Source: Methanomassiliicoccus sp. UBA6
Lineage (GTDB): Archaea; Thermoplasmatota; Thermoplasmata; Methanomassiliicoccales; Methanomassiliicoccaceae
Direction: 5' to 3'
Assembly (NCBI GenBank): GCA_002508545.1
Contig: DAVH01000034.1
Location: forward strand, 43,887-56,682
Length of the DNA stretch: 12,796 bases
Below are positions 1 through 6,136 of the stretch, piece by piece; positions within the stretch are counted from its first letter, which is position 1, and each line of letters opens with the position of its first letter. Under the pieces are notes generated by a model that saw only the letters and a program-made list of their open reading frames with translations, searched no databases and was not told where the DNA came from. The position numbers and the translations under genes are program-made.

Positions 1-369
1 CTTCTTCAGGTCGATCATCTCGCTCTCGCGGATGCCCCGGTCGATGACCCTGGCAAGCTCAATGGCGCCGGCATCTGGGGGACCGGACTCGAAGGTCGGA
101 GAGGCCAGCGGGATGAGCTCGGTGTTGGTCGTCAGCACCCCACGGTCAGGGGTGTCCGCGAACGGGGAACCGACCTCCATCTTCACGCCGACCAGCACAT
201 CGGTGTTGCCCAGGCGCACCCTGGCGGATCCCTGAGCGCTCTCGATGTAGTTGGTCTCGATGCTGATCTGGCGGTACTCGTCGAGGGCGCGGCCGTCAAC
301 CCGCTTGCCGGTGGACAGGAGCTTGTGTATGTGCCCCTTCTTGATCTCGGACATTACTGGTTCGGACAT
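1..369 (-). CDS. rrp42: Exosome complex subunit Rrp42 (partial, N-terminal 123 residues)
   Basis: Rrp42 is the non-catalytic RNase PH-fold subunit that alternates with Rrp41 in the hexameric ring of the archaeal exosome, the 3'-5' RNA degrading and tailing machine. The visible N-terminal part begins MSEPVMSEIKKG and contains the typical RVDGR segment (residues 23-27), followed by the first RNase PH beta strands with a GNTDVLVGVK segment near residue 54. The frame stays open to base 1, so roughly half of the usual ~260-270 residues is missing beyond the left edge. ATG at 369-367 is preferred because a GGAGG ribosome-binding site lies 7 bases upstream, inside the last codons of rrp41. A second in-frame ATG (residue 6) is less well placed. 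Only two bases separate it from the rrp41 stop, so the two ring subunits are probably translationally coupled. Identity rests on sequence pattern plus the conserved order rrp4-rrp41-rrp42. Confidence 0.93.
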   Translation of the reverse strand, partial: MSEPVMSEIKKGHIHKLLSTGKRVDGRALDEYRQISIETNYIESAQGSARVRLGNTDVLVGVKMEVGSPFADTPDRGVLTTNTELIPLASPTFESGPPDAGAIELARVIDRGIRESEMIDLKK

Positions 370-371
370 GT

Positions 372-1154
372 TCAGGCCTCCGATCCGTTGCTCTGGGCAG
401 CCTCGTCCTCGGCCTCGCCGTTGGTGGCGCCCTGCACGGCATAGCGCCGGCGGAGGGCGTCCTTCTGCACATCATAGACCATCTGGCAGGCCTTCTTCCC
501 GTACTCCAGGGCACGGTCGAACTCCTCCATGGTCATGTGGCCGTCCATCTGCATTAGCAGGACCTCTCCGGTCCGGGGGATCATGGCGATGGGGAGGTCA
601 GCGTTCCCGTAGTTGTCCTCTTCCTTGTTCAGGTCAAGGACGATCTGTCCGTCGGCCTTGCCGATGGCGACCGCGGGGACCAGGTCCTTCATGGGTATCC
701 CGGCGTCGGCCAGGGCCACGGACGCGGCGGTCAGGCCGGCGCACCGGGTCCCGGCGTTGGCCTGGAGGACCTCGATGTAGACGTCGATGGACGCGCGGGG
801 GTAGTTCTCGGTGAAGACGACGTACTCCAGCGCCTCGGAGATGATCTTGGAGATCTCGATGGACCGGCGGTCGGGTCCCGGCCGCTTGCGGTCAGAGACC
901 GAGAAGGAGAGCATGTTGTACTTGCACTGGACGATGGCCTTGGCAGGGTTCTGCATGTGGCGGGGGTGGCATTCCCGGGGCCCATATACCGCGGCCAACA
1001 CCTTGTTCTTTCCCCACTCCACGTAGGCGGAGCCGTCCGCCCTCTTCAGGACGCCGGCCTCGATCTTAAGGGGACGGAGCTCGTCCACCTTCCTTCCATC
1101 TATCCTTATACCGTTGTCATCGATCAGATCGATATCAGTTGTCATTCCCGACAT
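372..1154 (-). CDS. rrp41: Exosome complex exonuclease Rrp41 (catalytic subunit)
   Basis: Rrp41 carries the phosphorolytic active site of the archaeal exosome. The 260-residue product has the RNase PH fold: IRIDGRKVDELRP near the N-terminus (residues 16-28), an arginine-rich RNA/phosphate-binding stretch (RKRPGPDRRS, 89-98), and the catalytic segment DLNKEEDNYGNAD with the two conserved acidic residues D180 and D186. These match the Asp pair known from Sulfolobus Rrp41. The last ~20 residues form an acidic, Ser/Asn-rich tail. The frame is open further upstream to 1205, but the extra 17 residues are basic and would overlap rrp4. ATG at 1154-1152 is preferred because a GAGGTGA ribosome-binding site, overlapping the rrp4 stop, sits 5 bases ahead. 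An ATG three codons later (1145) is also possible. The intact catalytic residues suggest an active enzyme. Confidence 0.95.
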   Translation of the reverse strand: MSGMTTDIDLIDDNGIRIDGRKVDELRPLKIEAGVLKRADGSAYVEWGKNKVLAAVYGPRECHPRHMQNPAKAIVQCKYNMLSFSVSDRKRPGPDRRSIEISKIISEALEYVVFTENYPRASIDVYIEVLQANAGTRCAGLTAASVALADAGIPMKDLVPAVAIGKADGQIVLDLNKEEDNYGNADLPIAMIPRTGEVLLMQMDGHMTMEEFDRALEYGKKACQMVYDVQKDALRRRYAVQGATNGEAEDEAAQSNGSEA

Positions 1155-1164
1155 AAGCTTCACC

Positions 1165-1866
1165 TCACTCCGAGCTCGGGGCGGGCTGCTGGGACTCCGC
1201 CTCAAGGTACGCCTTCACCTTCTCGGTCAACCCGTAGGAATGGGCGTCCTGCTCGATCATCTGGATGGCCTTGATGGCGTGCATGATGTTGTCCACCTCG
1301 CCATCGAGCCAGATCCTCCCGTTCTGCCCTACGAAGATGCGGCAGTTGGTGTATCCCTTTATCATCTGAATCATGGAGCCGCTCTTCCCTATAATCCTGG
1401 GCACCTTGCTGGGAGAGATCTCGATGATCTGCCCTCCCTGCAGTTTTCTGAGTCCCTGGTCCTTCATGGTGACCTGCACCCTCATGGTCTCGTCCACCAT
1501 GAGCACCTTCGCCAGGATCACATCGCCCACATTCATGTATCTAGCGGTGTCGCCGAACTCGACCCTCCAGGGGACCTCGTTCACGTGCAACGGGGCAGGA
1601 TATGGAGAATTGATGTCGATCAGCCAGTTGGATGGACCGATGTCCTCCACCTTGCCGATCACGCTGTCCCCCACGGCAGGGATGTATCGGCCGCTCAGGG
1701 GGATGATGTTCACATAGTTCGATTTCACGGATTTTATACCAAGGAGGGCGGCGTAGATCTTACCTTCAGAAACATAGGTGCCAGACCCAGGCTTCAGCTT
1801 GTCGCCGTCCAGGAGATCACCGGGCATCACGATCTCCCGTGGTTGTCTCGACCCTTCACTGTTCAT
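1165..1866 (-). CDS. rrp4: Exosome RNA-binding subunit Rrp4
   Basis: Rrp4 forms part of the RNA-binding cap on the exosome ring and helps to feed RNA into the central pore. The 233-residue protein shows the expected three parts: an N-terminal beta domain beginning around VMPGDLL (residues 13-19), an S1 domain around residues 63-135 (VGDSVIGKVEDI through VQVTMKD), and a C-terminal KH domain whose GxxG loop is GKSG (160-163, in PRIIGKSGSMI). The length fits the family. The start at 1866 is supported by AGAGGAGAT with GGAG 7 bases upstream; an ATG five bases earlier is out of frame. A 111-base gap separates it from SBDS, the longest gap within the exosome block, and may hold its own promoter. 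Its stop overlaps the rrp41 ribosome-binding site, so translation is likely coupled downstream. Confidence 0.95.
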   Translation of the reverse strand: MNSEGSRQPREIVMPGDLLDGDKLKPGSGTYVSEGKIYAALLGIKSVKSNYVNIIPLSGRYIPAVGDSVIGKVEDIGPSNWLIDINSPYPAPLHVNEVPWRVEFGDTARYMNVGDVILAKVLMVDETMRVQVTMKDQGLRKLQGGQIIEISPSKVPRIIGKSGSMIQMIKGYTNCRIFVGQNGRIWLDGEVDNIMHAIKAIQMIEQDAHSYGLTEKVKAYLEAESQQPAPSSE

Positions 1867-1899
1867 ATCATATCTCCTCTGAAATTAACACACGAATAT

Positions 1900-1930
1900 G
1901 CTGTTGATGGTCTACCTTCTTAAATGTCTT
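1900..1930 (-). promoter_or_regulatory. Possible TATA box and start region ahead of rrp4
   Basis: On the minus strand the gap between SBDS and rrp4 contains ATTTAAG (complement of 1919-1925). A start about 25 bases downstream would fall near 1896 and give a leader of about 30 bases that contains the rrp4 ribosome-binding site. Geometry and AT content are the only support; a second AT-rich stretch lies near 1950-1968. rrp4-rrp41-rrp42 may therefore have a promoter in addition to read-through from psmA-SBDS. Confidence 0.33.
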
Positions 1931-1977
1931 TGCTCGACCCGTCACGGCGTATAATATCCAATATCTTAAGAATTCCC

Positions 1978-2682
1978 TCAAATGGCGCCCTTTAGGATCT
2001 TGGTCTCGACATCTCCCTTGGTCCTCTCCGCGAGCTTGCCGAGAAAATCGTCGCGCATGCCCGCTGGCAGCTCAACGATACCGATCCAGTTGCCGTTCGA
2101 CTGCCACTCGTCCTTGGTGACCCTTCCGGACTGGGAGATAAAATCATAGCAACGCCCGTACTGTTCTCCGGTCAGCTTCACCGCTATGCGGACCTTATCG
2201 AAGCGTATTGGGATGAGAGGACGGAGGGCCTTGAGCACCGGCTCGATCTGCGATTCCACCGATTTGAACGGGTCCACGTGGACCCGCGCCTCCTCCATCG
2301 CCGCCTCTATCCTGGCAGGAGGGTGAGGAGTGTTGGTCTGGGGGTTTATGGCGTTCCGCGCTATCTCCATCACGATGCGCCTTCGCTTGCTCTCCAGCAT
2401 CTCCTTTCGCTGCTGGGTCGTGAGCTGCACCTCGCCTTTGAGGATGATGTGTTTGGCGACCTCGGTGGGATCGGTGGTACCGAAGACCTCCTTGACCTTC
2501 TTTTCCTCAGGGCGGGTGCCTTTATGGGCGTTGCGGAAGATCTCGTCGATGACCATGTGGTCGGCAAGGTCGACCTCCTTGCCTTCCCGGATGAGATTCA
2601 CTACCTTAGGGTCGATCAGTATCTCGAAAGTCTCCCCGTGAGACTCAAGCTTCGCCACTATGGCATCTTCGAGGTCTACCAT
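1978..2682 (-). CDS. Ribosome maturation protein SBDS (Sdo1 homologue)
   Basis: This is the archaeal orthologue of the Shwachman-Bodian-Diamond syndrome protein (Sdo1 in yeast), which in eukaryotes acts with an EF-2-like GTPase to release eIF6 from the large ribosomal subunit. The 234-residue product has the N-terminal FYSH domain (DLEDAIVAKLESHGETFEIL at the start, then a VDLADHMVIDEIFRNAHKG stretch), a central helical domain (about residues 90-160, with KRRRIVMEIARNAINPQT), and a C-terminal ferredoxin-like domain (about 165-234). The length is normal for archaea. It lies 12 bases after the psmA stop in the same direction, so it is almost certainly in one transcript with psmA. The ribosome-binding site is weak (GGTGAG almost touching the ATG), which suggests coupling to psmA translation. 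The order psmA-SBDS-rrp4-rrp41-rrp42 is a known archaeal arrangement. Confidence 0.95.
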   Translation of the reverse strand: MVDLEDAIVAKLESHGETFEILIDPKVVNLIREGKEVDLADHMVIDEIFRNAHKGTRPEEKKVKEVFGTTDPTEVAKHIILKGEVQLTTQQRKEMLESKRRRIVMEIARNAINPQTNTPHPPARIEAAMEEARVHVDPFKSVESQIEPVLKALRPLIPIRFDKVRIAVKLTGEQYGRCYDFISQSGRVTKDEWQSNGNWIGIVELPAGMRDDFLGKLAERTKGDVETKILKGAI

Positions 2683-2694
2683 CTCACCACGGGC

Positions 2695-3417
2695 TCATGC
2701 GGTGTTGGCCTTTCCCACCACCGCCTCGACCTCACCCTCATCGAGCCGGCGGAAGTTGGATCCCTGGCGGACGATGCCGATCTCCACGGACTTGGGGTTG
2801 AGCTTCTCCTCCTCGGTGGCCTTCTTGAGCGCCTTCAGCCCGAGGACGATGGCATCCTCCATCTCCATTCCTTCCTGGTACTGCTCCTCGAACACTTCCA
2901 TGACCACATTGCGGCCCGCCCCGATGCTGCCGGCCTTGTACGATACCAAGGCGCCGGACGGGTCGGTCTCGAACAGGTGAACTCCCTGATCATCGACACC
3001 GGCGATCAGGAGAGCGGTGCCGAACGGCCTGACGCCGCCGTACTGGGTGTAGTTCTGCTTGTAGTCGCAGATCTTCTTCACCAGCATCTCCACGCTGATC
3101 CTTTCATCATAGGTGATCTTGCTGATCTGAGCGGTGACCCTGGCGTGGTCCACCAGGACCCTGGCGTCGGCGACCAGGCCGGATGTGGCGCAACCGATGT
3201 GTTCGTCGATCTGGAATATCTTTTCGATGGACCTAGGCTCCATGAGGCGGCTGGCGATGCGCTTGTCAACGATGAGGACGGCCCCGTCCTTGAACTTCAA
3301 ACCTACCGTGGTGGTGCCCCTCTTGACGGCCTCCCTCGCGTACTCGACCTGGAATAGCCTTCCGTCCGGCGAGAACACGGTGATGGCCCTATCATATGCC
3401 ATTTGTCCTGGTTGCAT
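2695..3417 (-). CDS. psmA: 20S proteasome alpha subunit PsmA
   Basis: The alpha subunit forms the outer rings and gate of the archaeal 20S proteasome and docks the unfolding ATPase. The 240-residue protein begins with the gating segment MAYDRAITVFSPDGRLFQVEYA (residues 6-27; given here as YDRAITVFSPDGR, 8-20), characteristic of archaeal alpha subunits. K66 (in EKIFQID) and L81 (in SGLVADAR) match the pocket positions described in the Thermoplasma alpha subunit for ATPase docking. GVRPFG (128-133) is also typical. It lacks the N-terminal catalytic threonine of beta subunits. The start at 3417 is backed by AGGAGTGA 5-8 bases upstream. A TATA-like element near 3463-3473 suggests that psmA begins its own transcript, separate from pop5. 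The beta subunit gene is not in this window. Confidence 0.97.
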   Translation of the reverse strand: MQPGQMAYDRAITVFSPDGRLFQVEYAREAVKRGTTTVGLKFKDGAVLIVDKRIASRLMEPRSIEKIFQIDEHIGCATSGLVADARVLVDHARVTAQISKITYDERISVEMLVKKICDYKQNYTQYGGVRPFGTALLIAGVDDQGVHLFETDPSGALVSYKAGSIGAGRNVVMEVFEEQYQEGMEMEDAIVLGLKALKKATEEEKLNPKSVEIGIVRQGSNFRRLDEGEVEAVVGKANTA

Positions 3418-3459
3418 CTATGTCACTCCTAGACTAAGCGAATTTCACTAAAGCACTTC

Positions 3460-3477
3460 GGTGATATATAGCTTAAT
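3460..3477 (-). promoter_or_regulatory. TATA-like promoter of psmA
   Basis: The minus strand reads TTAAGCTATATATCACC here, with a clear AT core (TATATA) about 50 bases ahead of the psmA start codon. A start 25 bases downstream would lie near 3440 and leave a leader of about 20 bases with the ribosome-binding site. The 102-base gap between pop5 and psmA holds nothing else recognisable. Called from motif and spacing only. Confidence 0.55.
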
Positions 3478-3519
3478 ATGTGCGCCAGGCAAAATATTGC
3501 GAAGCTCGCATGCTTCCTC

Positions 3520-3828
3520 TCAACCCCTGGCTTCCGTGGGTTTTTTGCTCAGGACGCCCTCCCTGAGGGTCTTGAGGGTTCCCGAGACCCGCAGGGTGAC
3601 CAGGGAACTCCCGGCCGCCTCGTTCAGGATGCTGAGGGCGCGATCGCGGTCTGCCCCGCTCACCCTGACGATCCCCTCTCGACCGTCGAACTGGATGACC
3701 TTGTACCGGACCCCGGACCGGTACAGCGAGGAGTTCAGGACCCCTAGGAACGCCTCCTCGGTCATTCCTCCCTCCCGAACCCGTAGCGCGATATATCTGC
3801 GCCTTCCCCTCTTGGATTTGACGACCAT
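3520..3828 (-). CDS. rnp2: RNase P protein component 2 (Pop5/Rnp2 family)
   Basis: This 102-residue basic protein fits the Pop5 (Rnp2/Rpp14-related) subunit of archaeal RNase P, the tRNA 5'-end processing ribonucleoprotein, where Pop5 pairs with Rpp30 to support the catalytic RNA. Visible hallmarks are the basic N-terminus KSKRGRRRYIALRV, the segment GVLNSSLYRSGVRYKVIQFDG, and the strand EGIVRVSGADRDRALSILNEA. Its place immediately before psmA and the exosome genes matches the known archaeal RNase P-proteasome-exosome cluster, and that context supports a call on a small, weakly conserved protein. ATG at 3828 gives a normal length and lies 15 bases after the ftsZ stop. No strong ribosome-binding site is seen beyond GAGG at the ftsZ stop, so coupling to ftsZ is likely. 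The usual partner gene rpp30 is absent upstream; ftsZ occupies that place. Confidence 0.82.
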   Translation of the reverse strand: MVVKSKRGRRRYIALRVREGGMTEEAFLGVLNSSLYRSGVRYKVIQFDGREGIVRVSGADRDRALSILNEAAGSSLVTLRVSGTLKTLREGVLSKKPTEARG

Positions 3829-3843
3829 CGGTGCGCTGGTGCC

Positions 3844-4914
3844 TCAGCCGTTGATGAGCGGGGAGTTGACCCCGGTTATCACGACCAAGATGCTGACCTT
3901 GCCCTCCATCTCTGGCTCAACGGAGCATCCCCATATAATCCTTGCCCGCGGGCTGAGCCTGGAGGAGACCAGCTCGGCTGCCCTCTCCGCCTCCCCCACG
4001 GTCATGTCCGGTCCTCCCTGGACCCGGATGAGGGCCCCCTTCGCCGTGGACATGTCGATGGTGCCGAGGAGCGGAGATTCCATGGCCTCCCTGACCGCCT
4101 CCTGCACCCGCTCGTTGCCGTCGTCGCTCTCCCCCATGCCGATCATGGCCATGCCCCCGTCCTTCATAATTGTATTAATATCGTTGAAGTCGACGTTGAC
4201 CAGGCCAGGCTTGGTGATGATCTCGGTGATCCCCTTGATCCCGAAGACCAGGACCTCGTCCGCCACCCTGAACGCGGCCTCCAGCGGAAGCTTTGGCACC
4301 AGCTTCAGAAGTTGATCGTTGAGGATGACGATGGTGGTATCGCAGCTCTCCTGCAGCAGCTTCAATCCTTTCAGCGCGTTATCCATGCGCAGCTTCCCCT
4401 CGGCCTTGAACGGGAGGGTGACGATCCCCATGGTCAGGGCCCCGGAGCGCCTGGCCATGCCGGCCACGAAGGGCGCCGAGCCGGTGCCGGTGCCCCCGCC
4501 CATGCCGGCGGTGACGAACACGACCCGGCTGCCGTCTATGAAATTCCTAAGCTCCTCCTGGGCTTCCTCCGCCGCCTTCCTGCCCACCTCGGGAAGAGCT
4601 CCGGCGCCCAGCCCTCTGGTGGACACCTTCCCGAGAATGATCTTGTTCGGCGCACGGATCGCCAATAGGTGGCGCGCATCGCTGTTGGCGGCGACCAGGG
4701 TGGCGCCGGAGATGCCTGATTGGGTGAGACGGTTGATGGTGTTGGAGCCGCCACCCCCGCATCCGATGATGGTTATCCCGATCTGGATCGATTCGACCAG
4801 CTTTCTCAGTTCATCGTCATCCACATTGGCCAGTCCGAGATCCTGGCCTCCCGCGTAATTGCCGGCACTGGACAGGAAAGGTCCAATGCTGTCCTCGATT
4901 TCCTTCATGTGCAT
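3844..4914 (-). CDS. ftsZ: Cell division GTPase FtsZ
   Basis: FtsZ is a tubulin-like GTPase that polymerises into the division ring at mid-cell. The 356-residue protein has an N-terminal extension of about 43 residues, then the Rossmann-like GTPase core: IIGCGGGGSNTINRL (residues 49-63), the tubulin/FtsZ signature GGGTGTGS (139-146), and the T7 loop NVDFNDINTIM with the conserved N240, D242 and D245 needed for GTP hydrolysis across the polymer interface. The protein ends soon after the C-terminal beta domain (VVITGVNSPLING), so there is almost no tail for partner binding. Two in-frame ATGs (4914 and 4908) compete; no clear ribosome-binding site separates them, and the nearby TATA-like box implies a very short leader. 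It is placed directly ahead of pop5 in the same direction (15-base gap) and downstream of the zinc-ribbon gene. All GTPase motifs look intact. Confidence 0.95.
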   Translation of the reverse strand: MHMKEIEDSIGPFLSSAGNYAGGQDLGLANVDDDELRKLVESIQIGITIIGCGGGGSNTINRLTQSGISGATLVAANSDARHLLAIRAPNKIILGKVSTRGLGAGALPEVGRKAAEEAQEELRNFIDGSRVVFVTAGMGGGTGTGSAPFVAGMARRSGALTMGIVTLPFKAEGKLRMDNALKGLKLLQESCDTTIVILNDQLLKLVPKLPLEAAFRVADEVLVFGIKGITEIITKPGLVNVDFNDINTIMKDGGMAMIGMGESDDGNERVQEAVREAMESPLLGTIDMSTAKGALIRVQGGPDMTVGEAERAAELVSSRLSPRARIIWGCSVEPEMEGKVSILVVITGVNSPLING

Positions 4915-4945
4915 CCCATTATCTAACTAAATCTGCATTGATAAG

Positions 4946-4960
4946 ATAATATAAAAAATG
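4946..4960 (-). promoter_or_regulatory. TATA-like promoter of ftsZ
   Basis: On the minus strand a TTTTTTATATTATC stretch lies about 35-45 bases ahead of the ftsZ start codon. The implied transcript start, near 4926, leaves a leader of about 12 bases or less, consistent with the missing ribosome-binding site. The same T-run could also serve as the end signal for the upstream zinc-ribbon gene. Motif and spacing only. Confidence 0.5.
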
Positions 4961-5049
4961 TATATTGTTAGCTCTGGACGGTGATGATGGCATCAACGCT
5001 GAATGTCGAACGGTCCAGGCATGGACGGAACATGGTCCGGCGGGGTCGA

Positions 5050-5772
5050 TCATATGAACTCGAAGACGGCACCGCAGTTTTTGCACACGGTGTCCTCTTC
5101 CGGTAGCCGAATGCCGCATTCCGGGCAAAACTCGCCGAGGACCGCCCCGCAACTGCATATTTTGTCGTCCTGTCCGACCGGGCGGCGGCATACCGGGCAG
5201 GTAGGCCGAACGAATTGCCGGAAAGGCTCGCCGCAGGTCGGGCATTTTCTTTCGTCCTCGCCCATCTCTGTTCCGCACGACGGGCAGTTGAACGTTCCAC
5301 CGTCGATTATGAAAATGGCACCGCAACCGGGACAACTGCCTGCGTCCTCCGCGATCTCTTCTTTGCAGACCGGACAGCGCACGTCCTCCTCGACCGGTGG
5401 CGGTGGCGGGGGCGAGGGCTTGTCCTTCGGGGCGCTCGCGATGGGCTCGATGACATGCCGTGTGGTCGTGCTCTCCCGTCCCTTGACCGCGTATGTCCTC
5501 TTACAATATGGGCAGCTCCCCAATCTCGACAAGCAGCTCGAGTGGAACACCCTTCCGGAGCCGCAGGTGCAGAACTCCGAGCCTTCCTTGATGTTTCCCA
5601 TGCAGATCAGGCATGTCAGGGTCTGGGTGCTCGCCCCAGTGATCATGATCCGGGGACGCTCGGGCCTCTCGCCATCGTCCGCCCTTACACGGCGATCCTT
5701 GACCAGCCTCTTTATCAGCTTCCCGATCCCGGTCCCCCGCAATAGGGCTCTGAACGGGAGCGCCGCTTCCAT
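5050..5772 (-). CDS. RING-like domain plus four-zinc-ribbon protein, function unknown
   Basis: A 240-residue cysteine-rich protein, probably soluble, of no family I can name. After a basic N-terminal segment (residues 1-45) comes a module with eight putative metal ligands in cross-brace order: C54, C57, C68, C70, H77, C80, C87, C90. That spacing (C-x2-C-x10-C-x-C-x6-H-x2-C-x6-C-x2-C) resembles RING-variant or prokaryotic RING domains. A linker with six prolines (121-126) follows, then four zinc ribbons: C133/136/147/150, C163/166/177/180, C192/195/206/208 (the last pair C-x-C) and C216/219/230/233. The frame continues upstream to a TTG at 5925, but that part is AT-rich, contains a TATA-like box and lacks a ribosome-binding site, so I start at ATG 5772; an adjacent GTG (5775) is possible. 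It shares its direction with ftsZ 136 bases downstream. RING folds can act as ubiquitin ligases or simply as binding modules. No ligase role is shown here. Confidence 0.8.
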   Translation of the reverse strand: MEAALPFRALLRGTGIGKLIKRLVKDRRVRADDGERPERPRIMITGASTQTLTCLICMGNIKEGSEFCTCGSGRVFHSSCLSRLGSCPYCKRTYAVKGRESTTTRHVIEPIASAPKDKPSPPPPPPVEEDVRCPVCKEEIAEDAGSCPGCGAIFIIDGGTFNCPSCGTEMGEDERKCPTCGEPFRQFVRPTCPVCRRPVGQDDKICSCGAVLGEFCPECGIRLPEEDTVCKNCGAVFEFI

Positions 5773-5810
5773 CACGGCCCGCCGAGCAGAGTTCCCCTTT
5801 AAGCAGATTC

Positions 5811-5826
5811 TTTCTATATTTCTAGG
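5811..5826 (-). promoter_or_regulatory. Possible TATA box of the zinc-ribbon gene
   Basis: The minus strand reads CTAGAAATATAGAAA, with an AT core about 45 bases ahead of the preferred start codon at 5772. A start 25 bases downstream would lie near 5791 and give a leader of about 20 bases without a ribosome-binding site. A second candidate (TTTAAAAA, complement of 5915-5922) lies further up and would give a leader of over 100 bases. Motif and spacing only. Confidence 0.35.
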
Positions 5827-5875
5827 GTTGATAATGACCCTGGCGTCGTATCTGTTTACATTCTGATAACAGCGA

Positions 5876-5889
5876 TACGAACGTTCGTA
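5876..5889. promoter_or_regulatory. Perfect 14-bp palindrome, candidate operator
   Basis: TACGAACGTTCGTA reads the same on both strands. It ends about 25 bases upstream of the TATA-like box at 5915-5922, where archaeal regulators often bind. Twelve bases of it, with the preceding A (ATACGAACGTTC, 5875-5886), recur with one change as ATACGAACATTC at 5981-5992. A dimeric DNA-binding protein is the natural reader, but none is encoded in the window. Confidence 0.45.
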
Positions 5890-5907
5890 AAAAGGTCTCT
5901 TAGGCAC

Positions 5908-5922
5908 CGAAAGCTTTTTAAA
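5908..5922 (+). promoter_or_regulatory. BRE/TATA-like promoter pointing to hdrA
   Basis: CGAAAGC followed by TTTTTAAA resembles a purine-rich BRE plus an archaeal TATA box and is the best such match on this strand of the region. Transcription would begin near 5945, leaving a leader of about 310 bases before hdrA. Weaker TATA-like candidates nearer to the gene are TTAATATA (5976-5983) and the TTGTATATC stretch at 6202-6210. The latter would put the start near 6232 with a short leader. Confidence 0.45.
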
Positions 5923-6136
5923 CAATCATGCTGAAAAGGATGCATAATCCTAGATGTGGGGCAATGTACGATATGTTAATATACGAACATTCCATTTCCG
6001 GCAAAAAGCACCCGGGCCATGACCAATGTTCACACGCGATATGCCGCGGTCCTTGGCCTCTGGAGGCTACTTGTCCAGTAATCGGAATCGACCGGAAGAG
6101 GACCCACAGAGGGGCCAGGTCCGGTGAGGAGGATAG

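Larger units (their letters stand above)
5773..6136. other. Divergent intergenic region with no convincing gene
   Basis: This AT-richer stretch separates the minus-strand zinc-ribbon gene from the plus-strand hdrA operon. It holds promoter-like elements in both directions, a 14-base palindrome (5876-5889) with a related copy at 5981-5992, and short self-complementary segments at 6056-6067 and 6091-6125. A 72-codon plus-strand frame starting at 5928 has no ribosome-binding site and no recognisable protein pattern. I see no tRNA, rRNA or RNase P RNA signature. Much of it may be the untranslated leader of hdrA. Confidence 0.6.

Noticed and set aside
1155..1205. A 17-residue extension of Rrp41
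   Set aside because: It overlaps the end of rrp4 and has no suitable ribosome-binding site, while ATG 1154 has a well-spaced one.
2278..3357. A 359-codon plus-strand frame opposite SBDS and psmA
   Set aside because: It spans the junction of two well-identified minus-strand genes and has antisense-like composition.
4981..5026. A possible C/D-box guide RNA (GTGATGA at 4981, CTGA at 4999, 11 bases apart)
   Set aside because: The spacing fits a C-D' half, but there is no convincing C' box and no closing D box, so it is probably chance.
5773..5925. A 51-residue N-terminal extension of the zinc-ribbon protein from a TTG codon
   Set aside because: The segment is AT-rich, contains the palindrome and a TATA-like box, lacks a ribosome-binding site and would need a rare start codon.
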